A model generated the notes under the pieces. That model saw nothing but the letters and a program-made list of their open reading frames with translations, did not search any database and was not told the DNA's origin. The translations under genes were made by a program, and so were the position numbers. Of a stretch of DNA of 28,357 nucleotides, positions 1 through 7,250 are shown one piece after another. The DNA comes from JALHQU01 sp043745295 (lineage in GTDB: Bacteria > Planctomycetota > Planctomycetia > Gemmatales > Gemmataceae): the NCBI GenBank assembly GCA_043745295.1, contig JAYTTN010000190.1, positions 1 through 28,357 on the forward strand, written 5' to 3'. The number at the start of each line of letters is the position of its first letter. Within the stretch, counting starts at the first letter, position 1.

Positions 1-1
1 G

Positions 2-280
2 ACGGACATCGGCCAGTTGATCGACGACGCCGACCTGGCCGAGCAGCGGGTCATCCTCCAGCACCTCGTCCACTCGCTCGTCCTGACGGCGGCGGACAAG
101 GGGGCCAAGCACGGCACCTACGCCCTGCGGTTGTTCCCGGAGATCGGGCCGATCAACCCTGAAGGTGGTGAAAACGACTACGGCCCGAACCCCGACGCCC
201 CTCGAAAGGGACCCGGAGATCGGGCCGTGTTAACCGAAAACGACTTGTTCGTCAATTCGGTGAAAAAGCTCCCCCGGTAG
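2..280 (+). CDS. C-terminal fragment of a probable serine recombinase (5' end outside window)
   Basis: The reading frame is open from the window edge, so the gene starts upstream and the TTG at 17 need not be its start. Visible residues include the run AEQRVILQHLVHSLVLT and the strand-like YALRLFPEIG. This helix-then-beta pattern resembles the extreme C-terminus of large serine recombinases of planctomycetes, where a helix with a conserved hydrophobic face is followed by a short strand. No catalytic domain lies in the window, so the assignment comes from the tail only. After about residue 50 the sequence becomes low in conservation signals and contains an imperfect repeat of its own DNA (136-179 versus 212-246). 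The stop codon at 278-280 lies inside the convergent tRNA-Asn gene, so the natural C-terminus may have been altered. An unrelated hypothetical protein is possible. Confidence 0.45.
   Translation, partial: TDIGQLIDDADLAEQRVILQHLVHSLVLTAADKGAKHGTYALRLFPEIGPINPEGGENDYGPNPDAPRKGPGDRAVLTENDLFVNSVKKLPR
136..246 (+). repeat. Imperfect direct repeat inside the recombinase 3' end
   Basis: The 16-mer CCCGGAGATCGGGCCG occurs at 136-151 and again at about 212-227. The following GAAAACGACT also occurs twice (170-179 and 236-245). The two copies are in different reading frames at their first block and in the same frame at the second. This means an indel separates them, and the tail of the protein is a duplicated, partly frame-shifted copy of the preceding segment. 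Confidence 0.6.
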
Positions 281-340
281 GATTCGAACCTACGACCCGC
301 CGGTTAACAGCCGGCTGCTCTACCACTGAGCTACAGGGGA
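269..340 (-). tRNA. tRNA-Asn (anticodon GTT)
   Basis: Read on the minus strand, all cloverleaf parts are present. The acceptor stem TCCCCTG pairs with CGGGGGA with one T-G pair. The D-arm is GCTC/GAGC, and the anticodon stem GCCGG/CCGGC encloses the loop CTGTTAA with anticodon GTT. The T-arm is GTAGG/CCTAC with loop TTCGAAT. The discriminator is G, typical of tRNA-Asn. The 3' CCA is not encoded; CTTTTTC follows directly, so a run of five T lies just past the gene. The last 12 nt overlap, on the opposite strand, the 3' end of the recombinase-like reading frame. Confidence 0.97.
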
Positions 341-350
341 ATGTGCTGGA

Positions 351-378
351 AGTATACCGCGCTCCCGGTCGGCGGCAA
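351..378 (-). promoter_or_regulatory. Probable sigma70-type promoter of tRNA-Asn
   Basis: On the minus strand, TTGCCG (378-373) is followed after 16 nt by TATACT (356-351). Transcription would begin a few bases before the mature tRNA 5' end at 340, which is the arrangement expected for a tRNA gene. Confidence 0.6.
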
Positions 379-545
379 GGCGCGTCAGTCCGTTGCCGGC
401 TCGATTCCTCCTCGCTTTTTCATTTGTTCCGCCCGCCTTTCTCGGCTACTTTGTAGGTGTGCATTCGCGCTCCGGCGCGGGAACGCACTTTCCCGCCGGG
501 TTTCTCTTCCGTTCGCCCACCTGCTTCGGCCGAGGATTGCTCCGA

Positions 546-2966
546 ATGTCGCTTCGGTCCCAACTGCTGTTCGCCGGTGCCGTCACCTGCGCCGGTGTCA
601 CCTTGGCGCTGGCGCTGCTGTTGCCGGGAAGCAGTGGCCGCATCGGATCGATCGTGTCGGCGGCGGAACACCGCACCCCCAATCCGGCGGACACGCCAGT
701 CGCGCCGGTCAAACCCGTCGTGGACACCTTCGGTACGAAACTCAAACCGTTCCTGGCGAAGTACTGCACCAGTTGCCACAACGCCGACGACATAGCCGCC
801 GGCGTGGCGCTCGATGCGTACAAGAGCGACGCCGATGTCAAGAAGGACCGCAAGGTGTGGGAGATGGTGCCGGGCGTCGTGGCCGACGGCTCCATGCCGC
901 CCAAGAAGAAGAAGGGCCAGCCGCTGCCGCAGCCGACCAAGGAGGAGCGGGCGGGGTTCGTCGGGGCCGTCGGCGATATCACCCGGATCGACTGCACCGC
1001 CCCGACCGACGCCGGCCGGGTGACGCTCCGCCGGCTGAACCGGGCCGAGTACAACAACACCGTCCGCGACCTGTGCGGAGTGGACTTCAAGCCGGCCGAG
1101 GATTTCCCGTCCGACGACGTGGGCTACGGGTTCGACAACATCGGCGACGTGCTGTCGCTCCAGCCCATCATGATCGAGAAGTACCTGGCGGCGGCGGACA
1201 AGATTCTGGAAACCGCCGTCGCCTCGCTCGAACCGGTGAAGCAGGAGAAGCAGACGTTCCGCGCCCAGCAGCTCCAGGCGGTGCCGCGGGGATCGAAGAA
1301 CCGCGAGCAGCCGCCGAAGATCGTCCTCACCGCCGAAGGGTCGGCGTTCGTCGAGAAGTTCAACTTCCAGGCCGACGGCGAGTACGCCATCCGCGTGCGG
1401 ACGTGGGGCACGAAAGTCGGCGACGCCGCGCCGAAGTTGGTCATCCGCATCGACGGCAAGGACCAGAAGGAGTTCGCCGTCGAAGCCCCGACCGACAAAC
1501 CGACGACGGTCGAGGCGAAGCTGCAAGTGAAGGCCGGCGAACGGCGGATCGCGGCCGGGTTCGCCAACCCGTTCGAGGACAAGAACGAGAAGGACGCGGC
1601 CAAGAAGTTCCGCACCCTCGGCGTGGTCCACATCGAAATCGAAGGGCCATTCGGGAAGGTCGAGAAGCCGCTGCCGGATTCGACGAAACTCGTCCTCGCC
1701 CACCGCCCCGGCGACGGCGTGACGGACAAGGCCGCCGCCGAGAAGACGCTGGCCGAGTTCGCCCGCCGCGCCTACCGCCGTCCGGTGAAGCCGGCCGAAG
1801 TGGTCCGGCTGATGAAGCTGTACGACCTCGCGGCCGGGAAGGGCGAGCCGTTCTATCAGGCGATCAAGCTGCCGATGAAAGCGGTGATGGTGTCGCCGCA
1901 CTTCCTGTTCCGCATCGAGGACGACCCGAAGGCCGGCGAAACCGCCCGCACCCTGAACGAGTACGAACTGGCGACGCGGCTGAGTTACTTCCTGTGGGCC
2001 GCCATGCCGGACGAGGAGCTGTACCGTCTCGCGGACAAGCGCGAACTCCGCAAGCCCGGCGTGCTGAAGGCGCAAATCGCCCGCATGCTGAAGGACAAGA
2101 AGGCCGCCGCGCTGACCGAGAACTTCGCCGGCCAGTGGCTCATGCTGCGGAGCGTGCAGACGGCGGCCCCGGACCCGACGACGTACCCGAACTGGGACGA
2201 GCCGCTGCGGAAGGCCATGATCCGCGAGGCGGAACTGTACTTCGAGTACGTGGTGCGAAACGACCGGCCGGTGACGGAGTTCCTCGACTCGGATTACACG
2301 TTCGTGAACTCCCGGCTGGCCGTCCACTACAAGCTGACCAAGTTCAAGGGGACCGACTTCGAGAAAGTGACGTTGCCCGACGACCGGCGCGGCGGCATTC
2401 TGACGATGGCCAGCGTGCTGACAGTGACCTCGAACCCGACCCGCACCTCGCCCGTGAAGCGCGGCAAGTGGGTGCTGGACAACCTGCTGGGCACCCCGCC
2501 GCCGCCGCCCGCGCCGGACGTGCCGCAGTTGGAAGCCACCCCGCTGACGGGGACGATTCGCCAGCAGACGGAGCAGCACCGGGCGAACCCGGCGTGCGCC
2601 ACCTGCCACGCCAAGTTGGACCCGCTCGGCTTCGGCCTGGAGAACTTCAACGGCATCGGCGAGTGGCGGACCGAGGACCGCAAGGAGAAGATCGACGCCA
2701 GCGGCGTGCTGCCGGACGGGGCCAAGTTCGACGGCCCCGGCGCGCTGCGGAAAATCCTGCTCGGCAAGGCCGACCTGTTCCGCCGCTGCCTCGCCGAGAA
2801 ACTGCTGACCTATGCCCTCGGCCGCGGACTCGAATACTATGACAAGTGTGCCCTGGATGCCCTCGTCGCCAAACTGAAAGCCGGGGGGGACAGCGTGTCC
2901 GCCCTCGTTCTCGCCATCGCGGAATCGGACCCGTTCCAGAAACGGCAGGCGAAGCGGGTCGAGTAG
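546..2966 (+). CDS. DUF1592-type planctomycete cytochrome c (DUF1587/1595/1592/1588/1585)
   Basis: An 806-aa secreted protein of the large planctomycete family that combines a haem-binding region with DUF1587, DUF1595, DUF1592, DUF1588 and DUF1585. The N-terminus has a hydrophobic export segment (about 6-27). A CTSCH c-type haem site lies at about 74-78. The DUF1587 signature RRLNRAEYNNTVRDL is near 162, DUF1595 runs at about 397-460, and DUF1592 starts near NEYELATRLSYFLW (about 470). DUF1588 has TSNPTRTSPVKRG and a second CATCH motif near 684, and DUF1585 fills about 715-800. I chose ATG 546 because GAGGA sits 9 nt upstream and the signal sequence follows at once; an in-frame start at 393 would add 51 residues of unlikely sequence. 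It is followed by its usual partner, a DUF1552 protein. Members of the family are thought to act in periplasmic polymer degradation or electron transfer, but the reaction is not established. Confidence 0.93.
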   Translation: MSLRSQLLFAGAVTCAGVTLALALLLPGSSGRIGSIVSAAEHRTPNPADTPVAPVKPVVDTFGTKLKPFLAKYCTSCHNADDIAAGVALDAYKSDADVKKDRKVWEMVPGVVADGSMPPKKKKGQPLPQPTKEERAGFVGAVGDITRIDCTAPTDAGRVTLRRLNRAEYNNTVRDLCGVDFKPAEDFPSDDVGYGFDNIGDVLSLQPIMIEKYLAAADKILETAVASLEPVKQEKQTFRAQQLQAVPRGSKNREQPPKIVLTAEGSAFVEKFNFQADGEYAIRVRTWGTKVGDAAPKLVIRIDGKDQKEFAVEAPTDKPTTVEAKLQVKAGERRIAAGFANPFEDKNEKDAAKKFRTLGVVHIEIEGPFGKVEKPLPDSTKLVLAHRPGDGVTDKAAAEKTLAEFARRAYRRPVKPAEVVRLMKLYDLAAGKGEPFYQAIKLPMKAVMVSPHFLFRIEDDPKAGETARTLNEYELATRLSYFLWAAMPDEELYRLADKRELRKPGVLKAQIARMLKDKKAAALTENFAGQWLMLRSVQTAAPDPTTYPNWDEPLRKAMIREAELYFEYVVRNDRPVTEFLDSDYTFVNSRLAVHYKLTKFKGTDFEKVTLPDDRRGGILTMASVLTVTSNPTRTSPVKRGKWVLDNLLGTPPPPPAPDVPQLEATPLTGTIRQQTEQHRANPACATCHAKLDPLGFGLENFNGIGEWRTEDRKEKIDASGVLPDGAKFDGPGALRKILLGKADLFRRCLAEKLLTYALGRGLEYYDKCALDALVAKLKAGGDSVSALVLAIAESDPFQKRQAKRVE

Positions 2967-2984
2967 CCGGATACCGAGAACGTC

Positions 2985-3137
2985 CAATGAGAGGAACGCG
3001 GATGACGCGGATTTCCGTGCGGATCAACGCGGATGAATACAGGAAAAGATTTGGGAAGATTGCACCCGGCAAATTCTCTGCTTTCCGATCCTCTTCATCC
3101 GCGCTGAAATCCGCGTCACCCGCGTCCCTCTTGATTG
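2985..3137. repeat. Long imperfect inverted repeat (MITE- or REP-like) between the DUF1592 and DUF1552 genes
   Basis: The left arm from 2985 contains GGATGACGCGGATTTC, and the right arm ending at 3137 contains its near-complement GAAATCCGCGTCACCCG. The arms pair over about 45-50 nt with a few mismatches around a more AT-rich centre. GCGGAT occurs four times in the left arm at short, irregular spacing. No coding function is visible. The element occupies most of the 226-bp gap and could form a strong RNA hairpin that modulates read-through between the two genes. Confidence 0.75.
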
Positions 3138-3192
3138 AATTCTTGCCACGCGAACACCTGATCGAAACCCCGTTTCCGAGGAGCGATTGACC

Positions 3193-4542
3193 ATGACCCG
3201 CCCGATTTCCCGCCGCACGGTGCTGAAAGGGCTGGGCACGGCCGTCGCCCTGCCGCTGCTCGAATCGCTGGCCGTCGCCGGCCCGACCCCGTCGGCGGCC
3301 GCTGCCGGCCCGGTCAAGCGGGTGGCGTTCATGTACGTCCCGAACGGCATCCACATGCCGGCGTGGACGCCCGGTGCCGAAGGCGCGCTCGGCAAGCTGC
3401 CCGACACCCTGGCCGCGCTCGACCCGTTCAAGAGCCGGCTGAACGTGCTGTCCGGTCTGACCCTGGACAAGGCCCGCGCCAACGGCGACGGTCCCGGCGA
3501 CCACGCCCGCGCCATGTCGGCGTTCCTGACCGGTCGGCAGCCCCGCAAGACGCACGGCGCGGACATCAAGGTCGGCATGTCGGCCGACCAGCACGTCGCC
3601 GCCGTCGTCGGCGAGGCCACCCGCTTCCCGTCGCTCGAACTCGGCATCGAGCGCGGCAACCAGGCCGGCAACTGCGACTCCGGGTACAGCTGCGCGTACT
3701 CGAACAACATGAGCTGGCGGAGCGAGAACACGCCGAACGCCAAGGAGACCGACCCGAAGGCGGTGTTCGAGCGGCTGTTCGGCGGGACCGACCCGAAGGA
3801 CGTGGCCGCCGCCCGCGCCAAGCGGGAGGCGTACAGCCAGAGCGTCCTCGACTTCGTGACCGAGGACGCCAAGGGGCTGGGGGCCACCCTCGGCGGCGGC
3901 GACAAGCGGAAGCTGGACGAGTACCTGACGGCGGTGCGGGAGGTGGAGATCCGCATCGAGAAGGCCCGCAAGGACCGGGCCGAGATGAAGCCGCCGCCGA
4001 AGCCGGACATGGCCGCCCCGACCGGCACGCCGAAGGCCGTCGTCGATCACATGCGGCTGATGTGCGACCTGATGGTGCTGGCCTTCCAGACCGACCTGAC
4101 GCGGGTCGTGACGCTGCCGTTCGCCAACGACGGCAGCAACAAGCCGTACCCGGTGATCGGCGTGAACGACGGCCACCACGACTGCTCGCACCACGGCAAC
4201 AACGCCGACAAGCAGGCGAAGATTCAGAAGATCAACGCCTTCCACGTCGAGCAACTGGCTTACCTGCTGGGCAAGCTGCAAGCGGTCAAGGAGAAGGGCG
4301 GCACCACCCTGCTGGACAACGTGATGCTGGTGTACGGCAGCGGCATCGGCGACGGCAACCGGCACAACCACGACGACCTGCCGATCCTGCTGGCCGGCGG
4401 CGGCGGCGGCACCATCGAGGGCGGCCGGCACGTCAAGTACAAGTTCGACACCCCGCTGATGAACCTGTACCTGGCGCTGTTCGAGCGGGTCGGCGCGCCG
4501 GCCAAGTCCTTCGGCGACAGCACCGGCGTGCTGAAGATCTGA
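3193..4542 (+). CDS. DUF1552 domain protein, Tat-exported
   Basis: A 449-aa member of the DUF1552 family, regularly encoded beside DUF1592-type cytochromes in planctomycetes and related bacteria. The N-terminus MTRPISRRTVLKGLG carries a clear twin-arginine motif (SRRTVLK) followed by a hydrophobic stretch and an Ala-rich cleavage region. This implies folded export to the periplasm, perhaps with a cofactor. The body has features seen in this sulfatase/alkaline-phosphatase-like group: VAFMYVPNGIHMPAW near the mature N-terminus, the HHDCSHHGN histidine cluster in the second half, and VYGSGIGDGNRHNHDDLPILLAG near the end. Start: ATG 3193 has GAGGAG 8 nt upstream; a TTG at 3187 is in frame but less well placed. 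The substrate is unknown. Pairing with the upstream cytochrome suggests that the two proteins act together outside the cytoplasm. Confidence 0.93.
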   Translation: MTRPISRRTVLKGLGTAVALPLLESLAVAGPTPSAAAAGPVKRVAFMYVPNGIHMPAWTPGAEGALGKLPDTLAALDPFKSRLNVLSGLTLDKARANGDGPGDHARAMSAFLTGRQPRKTHGADIKVGMSADQHVAAVVGEATRFPSLELGIERGNQAGNCDSGYSCAYSNNMSWRSENTPNAKETDPKAVFERLFGGTDPKDVAAARAKREAYSQSVLDFVTEDAKGLGATLGGGDKRKLDEYLTAVREVEIRIEKARKDRAEMKPPPKPDMAAPTGTPKAVVDHMRLMCDLMVLAFQTDLTRVVTLPFANDGSNKPYPVIGVNDGHHDCSHHGNNADKQAKIQKINAFHVEQLAYLLGKLQAVKEKGGTTLLDNVMLVYGSGIGDGNRHNHDDLPILLAGGGGGTIEGGRHVKYKFDTPLMNLYLALFERVGAPAKSFGDSTGVLKI

Positions 4543-4546
4543 ATGC

Positions 4547-4577
4547 CTTGCGAGCCGCGACCGCAAGGGAGTGGCTT
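4547..4577 (+). repeat. Half copy of a dispersed palindromic repeat (matches 13577-13608)
   Basis: The 31 nt beginning CTTGCGAGCCGCGACCGC just after the DUF1552 stop match the left arm of the complete inverted repeat at 13577-13652 with two differences. Here the right arm is missing and the next element is a different palindrome. Confidence 0.8.
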
Positions 4578-4599
4578 TGGTGCGGAAGAAATTGGACCG

Positions 4600-4659
4600 C
4601 CCGGCACTCGAGTCCGCCAAGAACGAGGGAGTTCGCTCTTGGCGGACTCGAGTGCCGGG
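4600..4659. repeat. Near-perfect inverted repeat, 60 bp
   Basis: Arms containing GGCACTCGAGTCCGCCAAGA (left) and its complement (right) pair for 24 nt without a break, with one or two mismatches next to a very short loop around 4627-4630. It lies 57 nt after the DUF1552 stop. There is no T-run after it, so it is better described as a dispersed palindromic element than as a classical terminator, although it may protect or end the mRNA. Confidence 0.85.
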
Positions 4660-4985
4660 GTCGTCTCGTCGAGCCGCCGCAGTATCAATTCCCCAATCGG
4701 TGTGTGTCGTCGCGCCTCGCTCGATGCACAGTTCCCCCTCGCGTTCCATCGCACGCCGTCAGTATTGCCGAGCCGTCGCCGAATGCGGAGCGTCACGGCC
4801 CCGCCCGGCCACCGTCCTCAACGCCCTCTTGGACCGACGGGGATACGACGGTGATCCCCGTCGGGCACCGGCTCGAAGGCGTCCGACGCGCCGCGCGGGT
4901 GGTGCGTCACCCGGGCGGCTCACGCCGCCGGCTCACCGAGGAAGTGTTCGCGCGACAACTATTTCTGCAATTCCGTCCACTTTGC
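4660..4985. other. Gene-free stretch, no recognisable feature
   Basis: All open frames here are short or are GC-driven extensions of neighbouring shadows, and none gives a protein with recognisable motifs. The base composition is more mixed than in the flanking genes. It lies between palindromic repeats and an IS remnant and may be decayed insertion DNA. Confidence 0.4.
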
Positions 4986-5014
4986 TTGACTTCTGTTCAT
5001 ATGTAGTGTATAGT
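4986..5014 (+). promoter_or_regulatory. Strong sigma70-type promoter
   Basis: TTGACT (4986-4991) and TATAGT (5009-5014) are separated by exactly 17 nt in an AT-rich patch that stands out from its surroundings. The predicted start near 5021 would give a leader of about 25 nt to the ATG at 5046, with GGAGG at 5034-5038. Confidence 0.7.
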
Positions 5015-5045
5015 TGTCCTGTCGCTTCCCTCCGGAGGGCGTCCC

Positions 5046-5303
5046 ATGCCCGTCGCCACACCCAAGCCGGTGGATATCGCCTGCCTGCTGCTCATCGCCA
5101 AAGGGCGACGGCAGCGGCTGCGCGCCCGCTGTCCCGGCGACCGGTTCCGCGCGGCGATGGCCATCCTGAAACAGGAAAAGGAGCGGATGCGGGGCAAGTG
5201 GTCGCTCGATTCGGTGTACGAGTGGCCGGACGACGGGAGCGAGGCGGGCGAAACGGCCGGCAGCCCCGCGCCGGCCGTCGGGCTGGCAGGCGCGAGCGGT
5301 TTT
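5046..5303 (+). pseudogene. Short gene start of unknown function, 3' end lost or overrun by a palindrome
   Basis: The promoter, the GGAGG ribosome site (7 nt spacing) and ATG 5046 form a complete expression signal. The first 65-70 residues (MPVATPKPVDIACLLLIAKG, then RFRAAMAILKQEKERMRGKW and SLDSVYEWPDDG) look like a genuine small protein with a basic N-terminal half and an amphipathic helix. I do not recognise the family. After about residue 75 the sequence turns into Ala/Gly/Pro-rich text, passes through a perfect palindrome at 5304-5330 and stays open by chance to 7169, antisense to the sensor kinase. That long extension is not credible. I therefore read this as a gene whose true end has been removed or displaced. 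The end coordinate given is the palindrome border, not a stop codon. Confidence 0.4.
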
Positions 5304-5330
5304 CCACCTCCCCTCGTCGAGGGGAGGTGG
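5304..5330. repeat. Perfect 27-nt palindrome
   Basis: CCACCTCCCCTCG, a single T, then the exact complement CGAGGGGAGGTGG: 13-bp arms with a 1-nt centre. It has the look of the C/G-rich CCTCTCC-type dispersed hairpins also seen at 12287-12480 and 21883-21902. Confidence 0.85.
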
Positions 5331-5477
5331 GGCTTCCCCATTACGGCTTCCGCGTTCGGAACGTCCGCACCGAGCCACCCGCGCGACGGCGGGCCGGAAC
5401 ACTGCCCCGACCCGCAGTTCCACCGCGTCGTCCGGCATTTCCCGCCACCGGACGATGCGGCGGCGCGCGGAGAAACC

Positions 5478-5695
5478 CGGCCGATATCGGTCGCGGGAGA
5501 AGATCTTCCCCCTCGCCTCCCGCACGTTCCTCGGCCGGTGGAACCGATCCGCCACCTGCCTGGCCTGGGGAGCGGCTTCGCTGCCGCGGTCGATCACCCG
5601 GCGACGCCGGCCCCGCACGAGTGCCGACCCGGTGGCGGTGTCCCGACCGCTCGACGGGTCCGTCCTGTTCCCGGCCGCGCGGGGGCGGTTCACCT
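5478..5695 (-). pseudogene. Decayed ISL3-type transposase fragment
   Basis: One minus-strand frame reads TDPSSGRDTATGSALVRG, then VIDRGSEAAPQARQVADRFH, then RPRNVREARGKIFSRDRYRP. In intact ISL3-family transposases the matching stretch is of the form VDLLPxRD, then a WLR-like helix, then RDRxxxYAEAAxxAAPQAxQVADRFHLLxNLxEAL. Here the block between the catalytic-region Arg-Asp-Arg and the AAPQA helix is shortened and neither end of a transposase is present. The frame stays open only because it overlaps GC-rich DNA in phase with a shadow of the kinase gene. No terminal inverted repeats or target duplications could be identified. This is a remnant and not a functional element. Confidence 0.65.
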
Positions 5696-5764
5696 GGAAC
5701 CCGAGTCCGAGTTCGGCCTGCACCGCTGCGCGGAAATGAACCCGACCCCGCGCCCGGACACCGT

Positions 5765-7246
5765 CTACCCCGTGCTGAGGGTCAACTCGCCGGTCGCCGG
5801 TGCGCGACCGGGATCGTCCTCCAGCGGGGCCGAGACGGCCGGCAGACGGACGCGGACCCGGCAGCCGCGCCCCGCCTCGCTCGCCACCGCGATAGACCCG
5901 CCCAGGGCGGCCGCGATCCGGGCGGCCACCGCCAGGCCCAGCCCGACGCCGGGCACCCCGCCGGCCCGCGCCGCCTCGGATCGGAAGAACGGCCGGAACA
6001 GGTGCGGCAGGTCGGCCGCCGCGATGCCGCACCCGCGGTCCTCGACCTCCACCCACGCGCCGGCCGCGTCCCGCCCGACCCGCGCGACCACCGGCGTGTC
6101 GGGGGGACTGTACTTCATCGCGTTGTCGATCACCGCGTCGATCAGTTCGCCGAACAAGTCCGGGTGGACGGCCGCCCAGGTCGGGTCGGCGTCGGGCGAA
6201 TCGAACGCCAGGTCGCCGCCGCGCGGGTGGCCGGCCCACGCCCGCACCCGGTCGCGGACCCACCCGACGAGGTCCACCGGCTCCCGACCGGGCAGGCCGG
6301 CGTCCGCCTCCGAGCGGGCCAGGAAGAGGAGCGCCTCGACCACCCGTCGCAATCGCCCGCCCTGGTCGAGCACGGCCCCCAGCACCCGCCGATACTCCTC
6401 GGCCGAGCGGTCCCGTCGCAGTGCGACTTCAACCTGGCCGATGAGCGCGGCCAGCGGGGTGCGGAGCTGGTGCGACGCCTCGCCGGCGAACCGCCGCTCC
6501 CGCGCGAACGCCTCCCCCAGCCGATCCAGCACGCCGTTGAAGGCGGCCGCCAGGTCGGCCAGTTCGTCGGTCGTGGCCGGCGTCGGCAGGCGGTCGGTCA
6601 GGTCGGCCGCGCCCATCGCGCGGGCGGCGGCGGCCATCCGCGCGACCGGGGCCAGCGCGCGGCGGCAGACGGCGCGGGCGGCGACCAGGGCGGCGGCGAG
6701 GACGACGGCCGTCAGCCCGGCGAGGGCGGTGGCCAGGGTGCGGAGCGTCGCGCGAATCGGTTCGAGGGGGACGGCCACGGTCAGCACCAGGGCGGCGTGC
6801 TTCTCCGGCTTGGGCGGGCCGGGGAGCGACGATTCGTGCGCGAGCCGGACTCGCGCCACCTGCCACCCGCCGCCGGCGTGGTCCACCCGGCGGGGGTTGC
6901 GGTGTCCGCTCCGGAAGCCGGCGTCCGCCGCAGCCAACAACTCCTGCGACCCGGCCCGCCCGGAGCCGTCGATCACCCGCCCGTCCTCGGCGGACACCGC
7001 CCAGTGCAGGTCGTCGCCGAACGCGCCCCGCGCCAGCGCGAGCGGGCGGCCGTGCGCCTCCCACTCTACCCCCTCGGGATCCACGTCGGCGGCCGACGCC
7101 AGGGTCCGCGCGGCCGCGCCCAACTGGTCGTCCAGTTGCCGGTGCAGGTGGCGGTCGGCGAACAGGTAGAGGGCGACCGAGAAGGCGGCCAGGACGGCCG
7201 CCAGGGCGGCGAGGAAGAACAGCGATAGGCGGGCGGTCAGGGTCAC
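5765..7246 (-). CDS. Two-component sensor histidine kinase, HAMP-type membrane protein
   Basis: A 493-aa kinase of the CusS/QseC class. It has a transmembrane helix at about 7-29, a periplasmic region at about 30-165, a second helix at about 168-190, and a HAMP domain up to about 245. The dimerisation/phosphoacceptor H-box is EASHQLRTPLAAL with the phosphorylated His at 259. The ATPase domain has the N-box ELIDAVIDNAMKYS (Asn 375), G1 DRGCGI (403-408), an F-box-like LFRPFFRS and G2 GVGLGLA (433-439). All key residues are present, so it should autophosphorylate. It starts with GTG 4 nt after the stop of the response regulator gene, so the two are almost certainly co-translated. The periplasmic sensor region shows no recognisable fold, so the signal is unknown. 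The upstream PepSY-like gene hints at an envelope or metal stimulus. Confidence 0.95.
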   Translation of the reverse strand: MTLTARLSLFFLAALAAVLAAFSVALYLFADRHLHRQLDDQLGAAARTLASAADVDPEGVEWEAHGRPLALARGAFGDDLHWAVSAEDGRVIDGSGRAGSQELLAAADAGFRSGHRNPRRVDHAGGGWQVARVRLAHESSLPGPPKPEKHAALVLTVAVPLEPIRATLRTLATALAGLTAVVLAAALVAARAVCRRALAPVARMAAAARAMGAADLTDRLPTPATTDELADLAAAFNGVLDRLGEAFARERRFAGEASHQLRTPLAALIGQVEVALRRDRSAEEYRRVLGAVLDQGGRLRRVVEALLFLARSEADAGLPGREPVDLVGWVRDRVRAWAGHPRGGDLAFDSPDADPTWAAVHPDLFGELIDAVIDNAMKYSPPDTPVVARVGRDAAGAWVEVEDRGCGIAAADLPHLFRPFFRSEAARAGGVPGVGLGLAVAARIAAALGGSIAVASEAGRGCRVRVRLPAVSAPLEDDPGRAPATGELTLSTG

Positions 7247-7250
7247 GCGG

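Noticed and set aside
341..2842. 833-aa plus-strand reading frame overlapping the DUF1592 gene
   Set aside because: It runs in another frame of the same strand, is Arg/Gly/Pro-rich without any domain, and exists because GC-rich codons rarely give stops.
420..2987. 855-aa minus-strand frame opposite the DUF1592 gene
   Set aside because: Its length is a by-product of third-position GC bias in the true gene; the protein text is low-complexity and has no motif.
4600..4659. Rho-independent terminator after the DUF1552 gene
   Set aside because: A strong stem is present but no T-run follows, and the arms are much longer than a normal terminator; classed as a repeat.
2647..4749. 700-aa minus-strand frame opposite the DUF1552 gene
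   Set aside because: Antisense shadow of a well-supported gene; it also translates through palindromic repeats.
5046..7169. Full 707-aa reading frame from ATG 5046
   Set aside because: Beyond about residue 75 it is antisense to the complete sensor-kinase gene and has no domain. Only the first part is kept, as a damaged gene.
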